Made by a program: the position numbers and the translations under genes
Part shown: positions 59,318 through 64,000 of the stretch, piece by piece
Position numbering within the stretch: position 1 is the stretch's first letter
Layout of the letters: each line of letters opens with the position of its first letter
Notes under the pieces: generated by a model
What the model was told of the DNA's origin: nothing
The model's database searches: none
The model's input: the letters and a program-made list of their open reading frames with translations, nothing else
Source: CAZAEB01 sp964484095
Lineage (GTDB): Bacteria; Patescibacteriota; Microgenomatia; UBA12405; BS750m-G30
Length of the DNA: 64,000 nucleotides
Assembly: GCA_964484095.1 (NCBI GenBank)
Contig: CAZAEB010000001.1
Coordinates: forward strand, 21,186 to 85,185
Direction: 5' to 3'

Positions 59318-60051
59318 CGATTAATCTCTGTTAAGAGTTTAGCAAAATAATCGACCATAGGGATAACATCTCCATATGGAAGTCTTACCGGCCCCATTAC
59401 TCCAATAATCCCCTTAAAAGGACCTGACTCAAAATCCTGATACACAAAACCACAGGTTTCAAGATATTCCATTCCCAAATCCTGACCAACAAGCAGATGG
59501 ATTTCCCGATCATTTCCATCAACCGAAGAAAAAAGATTGTCTATGAGTTTTAACCAATAATCAACCTTGTCGAGCAAAGAAAGAGCAGTTTTGGCAACAT
59601 CAATATCAAAAAACTCGGGTTCTTCAAGTAAGTTAGCAGCTCCAGAATAGTAAACTACACCTTGATTATTTGCCGCCAAAGACATTTTTCCGGTTCTTTT
59701 TGCCAGTTCTCTAGTCGCCTCTCTAAGAAGATTGTCAAAGTCGTTTTTATAACTCCAAATTTTTTCTTTTACTCCAACCTCTTCGGAAACAGAAAGTTTT
59801 TTTGGAGTCAACAACTCTCTAACATAGTATTTTAGTCCCATTGAGGTTGGCGTTCTACCGGAAGAAGAGTGAGCTTTTTTAATATATCCCATCTGAGCCA
59901 GCTTACTCATTTCATTTCTAAGCGTTGCCGGACAAACCCCAAAGCTATATTTTTTTTCTAAAGTCTCACTGCCAACCGGATCAGCAGTTTCGATGTACTC
60001 ATCAACTAGGGATTTTAGTATTTTAATCTGTCTAGGTGTTAGTTCAGACAC
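59314..60051 (-). CDS. hrcA: Heat-inducible repressor HrcA, short form
   Basis: HrcA represses heat-shock operons. The start is GTG at 60049-60051 with GGAGG 5 nt before it. The N-terminal winged helix LTPRQIKILKSLVDEYIETADPVGSETLEKKY and SSGRTPTSMGLKYYV is clear. The family is usually about 340 aa; this one is 245 aa and still ends in the standard VIPMVDYFAKLLTEI, so an internal part (probably the inserted dimerisation domain) is missing. A dyad overlaps its promoter. Confidence 0.94.
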   Translation of the reverse strand: MSELTPRQIKILKSLVDEYIETADPVGSETLEKKYSFGVCPATLRNEMSKLAQMGYIKKAHSSSGRTPTSMGLKYYVRELLTPKKLSVSEEVGVKEKIWSYKNDFDNLLREATRELAKRTGKMSLAANNQGVVYYSGAANLLEEPEFFDIDVAKTALSLLDKVDYWLKLIDNLFSSVDGNDREIHLLVGQDLGMEYLETCGFVYQDFESGPFKGIIGVMGPVRLPYGDVIPMVDYFAKLLTEINR

Positions 60052-60061
60052 AAAAACCTCC

Positions 60062-60111
60062 TTTTAACTAATATTAGCAAAAGAATAACACGACTGCCAA
60101 AAGACTGTCAA
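60062..60111 (-). promoter_or_regulatory. hrcA promoter with overlapping dyad (possible operator)
   Basis: On the minus strand TTGACA (60111-60106) is 18 nt from TATTCT (60087-60082). Right after the -10 box, CTAAT/ATTAG (60068-60077) forms a perfect 10-bp dyad, with TTT/AAA flanks at 60063-60065 and 60080-60082. The dyad covers the expected start site, a typical repressor position. It does not match the CIRCE element TTAGCACTC-N9-GAGTGCTAA. Confidence 0.5.
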
Positions 60112-60422
60112 GGAGTAGAAAACCAAAGGGCAATTAGAAAAAAAGAAAGTAAAACCAAATTTAATATATTAGCCAGTTTAAAAAACCGCAAAAGAAGTAC
60201 AAAAACTATAAAAAGACTAATAAATAAAGAGAATTTTACTCCCCTTTTTACCCCCAAAGAAAAGAAAAACACTCCCAAAAAAAGCAGGCAGAAAAAGGCC
60301 AAAACTGCCCACCAATCTAAAGGAGAGCTTGAAAATGACAAAAATCCCATGCAGATAAAACTACCGATACAGGCAAGTAAAAATAATCGATATCGCCAAT
60401 TTTTTCCTTTTTCAGTTTTCAT
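60108..60422 (-). CDS. Small hydrophobic membrane protein
   Basis: The 104-aa protein has about four closely packed membrane segments (LFLLACIGSFICMGFL, WAVLAFFCLLFLGVFFFSL, LFISLFIVFVLLL, ILNLVLLSFFLIALWF) separated by short basic loops. No family is recognised. Its stop lies at the -35 box of hrcA, and its start is back to back with rmuC, 16 nt apart, so the two share a short divergent promoter region. Confidence 0.6.
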   Translation of the reverse strand: MKTEKGKNWRYRLFLLACIGSFICMGFLSFSSSPLDWWAVLAFFCLLFLGVFFFSLGVKRGVKFSLFISLFIVFVLLLRFFKLANILNLVLLSFFLIALWFSTP

Positions 60423-60426
60423 TCGC

Positions 60427-60432
60427 TATAAT
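60427..60432 (+). promoter_or_regulatory. -10 box of rmuC, leaderless spacing
   Basis: TATAAT is followed after six bases (TAAACA) by the rmuC ATG at 60439. No Shine-Dalgarno sequence and no good -35 box are seen. The box lies within a CTATAATTA stretch that could also serve the divergent membrane-protein gene. Confidence 0.5.
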
Positions 60433-60438
60433 TAAACA

Positions 60439-61464
60439 ATGTTAACCTGGCTGCCAGTAATTGTCACTATTATTGTTGTTTCTATATCTTTTTGGTTTTT
60501 AAAGAGAGAGCTTTCTTCTATTAAAGACGCAACAAAAACCGATGATTCGCTCATCGAGTGGCTTAAAAACCAACAACAGGAGAGTCAAAAGTCCAGTCAG
60601 TTTTTCAACCAAACTCTTGCACAAACAAACCAAAACATTCAGCATGTTTTATCGCAAAACACCAAAACAATAAACCAAAGACTAGATAACGCCACCAAAT
60701 ACATCTCCCAGGTTTCCCGGGAGGTAGGAAAAATGAGCGAGATAGGTAGATCAATGCAGGAACTGCAGGAATTTTTGAAAAGTCCAAAACTTAGAGGAAA
60801 TATCGGAGAAGAAGTTTTGAAAGACTTAATTGGACAAATGTTTCCCAAAAGCAGTTTTCATCTTCAATACCAGTTTAAAACAGGCAATAAGGTAGATGCG
60901 GCAATTAAAACTGAGGCAGGAATATTACCCATCGACTCAAAGTTTCCTATGGAAAATTTTATAAAGATGACAAAAGCCACTGGAGCGGATAAAAAACTAT
61001 TTAAAAGACAGTTTACTAGTGACGTTAAAAAACACATAAAAGCAATTTCGGAAAAATATATTCTCCCTGATGAGGGAACGGTAGACTTTGCCCTAATGTA
61101 TATCCCCTCAGAATCAGTATTCTACGAAGTGATAAACGACCAGACAATATTTGAATATGCCAGACAAAACCGTGTCTACATTGTATCTCCAAGCACACTA
61201 TACGCTCACCTTAGAATCATTTTGCTTTCTTTTGAAGGGAAACAGATCGAATCACAAACAAGACAGGTTTTCAGAATGCTCCAGGCAATTCAAAAGGATT
61301 ACCAAAAAATGGAAGGAAACCTAACAGTACTGGGAAAACACGTCAACAATGCTCAATCAAAAATGAATGAGGTTTTCCAAGGATTTTCAATTTTAGGACA
61401 TAAAATCACCAACGCAATCCAACTGCCAAGACCGGAAGAAAAGAAAAAAGAAATAGAAGAATGA
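60439..61464 (+). CDS. rmuC: RmuC-family protein
   Basis: RmuC is a predicted nuclease-fold protein linked to limiting DNA rearrangements at inverted repeats in E. coli. The 341-aa protein has one N-terminal membrane helix (residues 4-21), a coiled-coil part (to about 110), and the RmuC domain with LRGNIGEEVLKDLIGQMFP, VDAAIKTEAGILPIDSKFPMENF and FALMYIPSESVFYEV. It ends with a charged QLPRPEEKKKEIEE tail, and 27 nt of this 3' end recur at 63537-63563. The next gene overlaps by 4 nt. Confidence 0.93.
   Translation: MLTWLPVIVTIIVVSISFWFLKRELSSIKDATKTDDSLIEWLKNQQQESQKSSQFFNQTLAQTNQNIQHVLSQNTKTINQRLDNATKYISQVSREVGKMSEIGRSMQELQEFLKSPKLRGNIGEEVLKDLIGQMFPKSSFHLQYQFKTGNKVDAAIKTEAGILPIDSKFPMENFIKMTKATGADKKLFKRQFTSDVKKHIKAISEKYILPDEGTVDFALMYIPSESVFYEVINDQTIFEYARQNRVYIVSPSTLYAHLRIILLSFEGKQIESQTRQVFRMLQAIQKDYQKMEGNLTVLGKHVNNAQSKMNEVFQGFSILGHKITNAIQLPRPEEKKKEIEE
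61419..61445 (+). repeat. Direct repeat, left copy (rmuC 3' end)
   Basis: This 27-nt stretch encodes QLPRPEEK of RmuC. It recurs with one mismatch at 63537-63563. The first 21 bases are identical, starting CCAACTGCCAAGACCGGAAG. See the right copy and the findings. Confidence 0.85.
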
Positions 61465-62039
61465 CAGATTCTAATAATATTTTGTTCTCCAAAGCAGAAA
61501 AATCTATCAAAAAAGGAAAGATTACAGATTCGGCAAGATTGCTTGTGTTAATGGGCTTGCCCAGCTCAGGAAAGTCATATTTATCTTCTTATCTCCACAA
61601 AAAATATGGTTTCACTATTCTTTCTGGTGAGAACATCACTTTTGCCATTTTTGGAACAGAGAAATGTTCTAGAAGTGAATATGTTTTGGCTTACAAAACC
61701 CTGCGCCAACTTGCAAAAAAATTGCTTTCCAAAGGTTATTCTGTAGTCATTGATGGCACAAATTTGAAATACATTTTTCGAAAACAAATATACGACGAAG
61801 TAGGTTGTAACTCAACCACTCTTATATATCTTAAAACTGACGATAAAACCGTCTTGAGTAGAATTTCAAAAAGAGGAGTTGATTATCAAAACAAAAAAGA
61901 CATTAAAAGTAATTGCTCTAAAGAAACATTTAATAGCTTTAAAAATCAATTAGAAGAACCTTTGGCTAGTGAAAATTATATTGTATTAGCTTCCGACAAT
62001 AATATATTTGCCAATATTGATTTATTTCTAGGTAAATAA
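61461..62039 (+). CDS. P-loop kinase-like ATPase (AAA_33/zeta-like)
   Basis: The 192-aa protein has the P-loop LMGLPSSGKSYL (GLPSSGKS at residues 32-39), a VVIDGTNLKYIFRKQI segment typical of AAA_33 and polynucleotide-kinase-like proteins, and LKTDDKTVLSRISKRG with the LID arginines. It probably phosphorylates a small molecule or nucleic-acid end; the substrate is unknown. No antitoxin is adjacent, so a zeta-toxin role is not supported. It is translationally coupled to rmuC (ATGA). Confidence 0.8.
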   Translation: MTDSNNILFSKAEKSIKKGKITDSARLLVLMGLPSSGKSYLSSYLHKKYGFTILSGENITFAIFGTEKCSRSEYVLAYKTLRQLAKKLLSKGYSVVIDGTNLKYIFRKQIYDEVGCNSTTLIYLKTDDKTVLSRISKRGVDYQNKKDIKSNCSKETFNSFKNQLEEPLASENYIVLASDNNIFANIDLFLGK

Positions 62040-62060
62040 TTAAATCATAGAGTTTTAGTA

Positions 62061-62606
62061 TTATAAATTTAATTCTTTTATTTTTTGAGCGGTTAGTTTG
62101 TGAATTGGTCCATAGACTTTTCCATAATCACCCCAAGAATGTTTGCCTTCAAGGCCTTCGTACCAATTATCTTCTGCTAAAGTCTCATACTTTTCTCCAA
62201 GCTTATAAAACTCATCAAGAGACAATTTGATAATACTTTTAACGTCATCGCCTGCTTTATAGTTGTTGTCTTTTAGTTGAAAGAAATAGATATAAGTGGA
62301 ATTATTAAATAAATTGCCCTCTCTGTCTTCAGCGTGCACGTTTACTTGAAGTAACGGTATTAAATTATCAATGCTTCCTGTCACGCCCAACTCTTCTTCT
62401 AGTTCTCTTAATGCTCCTAGCCGCTCATCCCCATCATCCTTAATACCTCCACCCAACATCCTGGCTACATCTTTAGGATAAAAACTAGGCTTAGCTCCTA
62501 TTAAAATATTTCCCCTTAAGTCTCTTACTGCTATCAATGCAAGCTTTTTTCTATATAAATTACCAAATGCTGATTGAATTTTGATATCTAGATTATGTAT
62601 TTTCAT
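62061..62606 (-). CDS. Nudix hydrolase
   Basis: The 181-aa protein has the Nudix box region GGGIKDDGDERLGALRELEEELGV. The catalytic REL-x-EE-x-G part is intact, while the first Glu of the consensus is replaced (G at that place, with neighbouring Asp residues). Nudix enzymes hydrolyse nucleoside diphosphates linked to other groups; the substrate is unknown. It is convergent with the P-loop kinase gene (21 nt apart) and divergent from the histidine phosphatase. Confidence 0.88.
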   Translation of the reverse strand: MKIHNLDIKIQSAFGNLYRKKLALIAVRDLRGNILIGAKPSFYPKDVARMLGGGIKDDGDERLGALRELEEELGVTGSIDNLIPLLQVNVHAEDREGNLFNNSTYIYFFQLKDNNYKAGDDVKSIIKLSLDEFYKLGEKYETLAEDNWYEGLEGKHSWGDYGKVYGPIHKLTAQKIKELNL

Positions 62607-62613
62607 TGGTTTG

Positions 62614-62619
62614 ATTTTA
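62614..62619 (-). promoter_or_regulatory. Candidate -10 box of the Nudix gene
   Basis: On the minus strand TAAAAT is followed after seven bases by the ATG of the Nudix gene. No Shine-Dalgarno sequence is present. No good -35 box is seen, so this is a weaker example of the leaderless pattern. Confidence 0.35.
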
Positions 62620-62672
62620 CCAAAAATTCTAGTATCTGTAGTAGACTATTGGCCAGGCAGGGCTTGACCAAC

Positions 62673-62701
62673 TTGTTGAAAATAGTATATCTCTATATAA
62701 T
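62673..62701 (+). promoter_or_regulatory. Promoter of the histidine phosphatase gene, leaderless spacing
   Basis: TTGTTG (62673-62678) is 17 nt from TATAAT (62696-62701), and six bases (CAAGTC) separate that box from the ATG at 62708. No Shine-Dalgarno sequence is present. Transcription should begin at or within a base or two of the ATG. Confidence 0.7.
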
Positions 62702-62707
62702 CAAGTC

Positions 62708-63298
62708 ATGAAAAAGCTCTACATCGTTAGGCATGGTAAATCTGAAGGTAGTGCAAACGGACACGTTTCCTTCCCTCATACTCCAATAACAGACAAAGGG
62801 GAAAAAGACGCTTTGAGGTTAGGCAAAAGATTGGCAAATGAAAAAACAAAAATTGACGCTATTTTTTATAGTCCACTTGTCCGCTCAACTCAAACACTAG
62901 AGGCAATTAAAAGAGGAGGGTTCGACGTCACGCAAATTTATATAAAACCAAACGTTCTTCTGCAGGAAATTAACCGCAAGGAATTCGAAGGAAAACCGAG
63001 AGAGATATATTATGCCAAGAAAGAAGCTAGCGGACTGCCACCAGCTGATTATCGTTGCGAAGGCGGCGAAAGTGAGAACGATGTTAAGAATAGGGCAAAA
63101 AAGTTTTTAATGTCCATTAAAAATAACAAATTTGACTCAATATTGATCATCACACATGGACATTTTATCGCCCAGTTTATGAGTCTATTGGGTTTTTCTA
63201 ATCTTAGTCGTCAACATGGCACATCTCTTTCGCTACTAAAAATCGACAATAATAAAGCCAAAATAATCTTTTGGAACAACATCTCTCATCTTTCTTAA
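62708..63298 (+). CDS. Histidine phosphatase family protein (phosphoglycerate mutase-like)
   Basis: The 196-aa protein has the catalytic RHG motif in YIVRHGKSEGSANG near the N-terminus, IFYSPLVRSTQTLEAI with the second Arg, a Glu in LLQEINRKEFEGK and the second catalytic His in LIITHGHFIAQF. Members act as phosphatases or mutases on many substrates; none can be chosen here. It is the last intact gene before a decayed stretch. Confidence 0.9.
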   Translation: MKKLYIVRHGKSEGSANGHVSFPHTPITDKGEKDALRLGKRLANEKTKIDAIFYSPLVRSTQTLEAIKRGGFDVTQIYIKPNVLLQEINRKEFEGKPREIYYAKKEASGLPPADYRCEGGESENDVKNRAKKFLMSIKNNKFDSILIITHGHFIAQFMSLLGFSNLSRQHGTSLSLLKIDNNKAKIIFWNNISHLS

Positions 63299-63308
63299 CC
63301 ACATATTC

Positions 63309-63590
63309 TTATTTTTGTTTGCCTTTTTTTTCAATATATTCCTCCTTAAGGTCGAAGTTCGAAACATAACACAAACAATGATTTACTACTAATTCCATTG
63401 TCTAATCCGAGGGAGAAAGGTTTAATTGATTAAAATCAACTAATGCGTGAGCGTAAACTTTCGGGTTAAAAACATAATCATGAACAAGGAAGATATGTTG
63501 ATATTGTAGGTTTTTAGGATTCATCCGAACGTGAACCCAACTGCCAAGACCGGAAGAGAAGAAGCAAATCAGAAACTCAACATATAAAAG
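63309..63590 (-). pseudogene. Possible decayed small gene with one internal TAG
   Basis: One minus-strand frame is open for 63 codons (63590-63405), meets TAG at 63404-63402, and then continues in the same frame for 30 codons (TMELVVNHCLCYVSNFDLKE and on) to TAA at 63311-63309. The first part includes an ATG at 63522-63524 (MNPKNLQYQHIFLVHDYVFN). The composition looks protein-like, but no family is recognised. It may be a broken gene, or chance in AT-rich DNA. Confidence 0.3.
63537..63563 (+). repeat. Direct repeat, right copy (remnant of rmuC 3' end)
   Basis: This matches 61419-61445 at 26 of 27 bases in the same orientation. Read in the RmuC frame it gives QLPRPEEKK and runs on as QIRNSTYKSH, while a TGA lies just before it. 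It is a free-standing remnant, not part of a gene on this strand. The two copies lie 2.1 kb apart and bracket the kinase, Nudix and phosphatase genes. Confidence 0.85.
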
Positions 63591-63599
63591 TCATAATTA

Positions 63600-64000
63600 T
63601 CACTTTAAGAAACAAATAAAATCTTCTGAGTAAGGATAGTGATGATCATCTCGTGGCTTGGAAACTATTTCAATATTTGGATTTATGTTATGAATGAAGG
63701 CCTCTACTTTAACATAATCACCATGATTGTCTTTACTGTTTTGAATACACAAAATATTATTCGGAGAGAAATTTTTTAACCCTTCGTACCTTTTTTCATC
63801 ACTGGGAAGAAAATCACTAAGTGGTATACCGCATAAAATAATTTTATTAATCAATTGAGGTTGGCTTTTTATTATCTCTAAATAAACCATAGTTCCAGTA
63901 GATTTGGAAATAATATTTATTTTTTTATTATTAGAATCAATAACAATTTTTTGAGCTTCCTTTTCAATCCATCCGTTTTTAACTTGACTACCACTCCAGT
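63600..64000 (-). CDS. Alpha/beta-hydrolase-like protein, C-terminal part (cut by window edge)
   Basis: The frame is open to the right edge, giving about 133 visible residues; the start lies outside. INIISKSTGTMVYLEII matches a nucleophile elbow (x-S-x-G-T form), NILCIQNSKDNHGDY carries the likely acid, and DDHHYPYSEDF the likely catalytic His. The family is inferred from this order of motifs and strand pattern. It probably hydrolyses an ester or amide bond; the substrate is unknown. Confidence 0.6.
   Translation of the reverse strand, partial: WSGSQVKNGWIEKEAQKIVIDSNNKKINIISKSTGTMVYLEIIKSQPQLINKIILCGIPLSDFLPSDEKRYEGLKNFSPNNILCIQNSKDNHGDYVKVEAFIHNINPNIEIVSKPRDDHHYPYSEDFICFLK

Larger units (their letters stand above)
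63299..63599. other. Gap between the phosphatase and hydrolase genes: decayed sequence and a repeat
   Basis: These 301 bases hold no intact gene. They contain the right copy of the rmuC 3'-end repeat (63537-63563) and, on the minus strand, an open frame interrupted once by TAG (63309-63590). No tRNA, hairpin terminator or insertion sequence ends were recognised. Three consecutive patches are AT-rich. Confidence 0.6.

Noticed and set aside
60052..60120. CIRCE element before hrcA
   Set aside because: The TTAGCACTC-N9-GAGTGCTAA pattern is not present; only a shorter AT-rich dyad is seen.
61461..62606. Zeta toxin-antitoxin pair (P-loop kinase with neighbour)
   Set aside because: The neighbour is a convergent Nudix hydrolase, not an antitoxin, and the kinase is coupled to rmuC.
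63402..63404. Alternative genetic code with UAG read as sense
   Set aside because: Only one case, in an unrecognised fragment; the core genes need no recoding.
1..64000. CRISPR arrays, rRNA genes, insertion sequences, prophage
   Set aside because: No regularly spaced repeats, no rRNA-like blocks and no transposase or integrase motifs were found on either strand.

Overview
The window is one long stretch of core bacterial housekeeping DNA, AT-rich, with almost every gene on the minus strand. Several traits point to a member of the Patescibacteria (Candidate Phyla Radiation), most likely the Microgenomates side: the spc operon goes straight from rpsE to rplO with no rpmD (L30), many proteins are trimmed (AlaRS about 595 aa, IF-2 about 491 aa, HrcA 245 aa, a Lon-type ATPase with no protease domain), and a sortase sits beside a baseplate-J-like surface protein. 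The phylum is inferred from gene content and was not tested. UGA is used as an ordinary stop (for example rpoB, rplQ, grpE/hrcA), so the Gracilibacteria/SR1 code does not apply.

Layout: 1-3.5 kb, miaA (cut by the edge), a three-gene ABC exporter and an HU protein. 3.5-7 kb, RNase Y, recX and recA, then a lone plus-strand tRNA-Pro(GGG). 7-22.6 kb, a nearly unbroken ribosomal/secretion/transcription block (rpsI to rplC in reverse S10-spc-alpha order, with secY, adk, map, infA and rpoA). 22.6-34 kb, rpsJ, tuf, fusA, rpsG, rpsL, rpoC, rpoB. 34-40.4 kb, envelope genes (mltG, zinc ribbon, ruvX, sortase, a 734-aa actin-like/baseplate-J-like membrane protein) and alaS. 40.5-42 kb, small envelope proteins and a RodZ-like protein. 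42-53 kb, ftsK, RNase J, a Lon-like ATPase, pnp, rpsO, a degenerate DHH protein, infB and nusA. 53-60 kb, a metallo-beta-lactamase fold protein, a HAD hydrolase, tgt and the hrcA-grpE-dnaK-dnaJ heat-shock operon. 60.4-64 kb, a looser accessory end with rmuC, a P-loop kinase, a Nudix hydrolase, a histidine phosphatase, decayed sequence and an alpha/beta-hydrolase cut by the edge.

Functionally the window holds most of the translation machinery, core RNA polymerase, three RNA-decay enzymes (RNase Y, RNase J, PNPase), recombination (RecA/RecX), the DnaK system and part of the divisome/envelope. The order rpsO-pnp-(Lon-like)-rnj-ftsK-rodZ and the recA/rny pairing match a neighbourhood known from Firmicutes.

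The most interesting signals are regulatory. (1) Four leader regions (rpoB, nusA, rplC, rpsO) each carry a terminator-like hairpin plus T-run 11-20 nt upstream of a start codon that lacks a Shine-Dalgarno sequence; for rpoB and rpsO a good promoter lies just upstream of the hairpin, so the gene's own transcript must pass through it. (2) At least four stand-alone genes (alaS, the MBL protein, rmuC, the histidine phosphatase) have a TATAAT only 5-6 nt before ATG, which implies leaderless mRNAs. (3) secY and dnaJ are each broken by what looks like one missing base in a short homopolymer. (4) A 27-nt copy of the rmuC 3' end lies 2.1 kb downstream and brackets three accessory genes.
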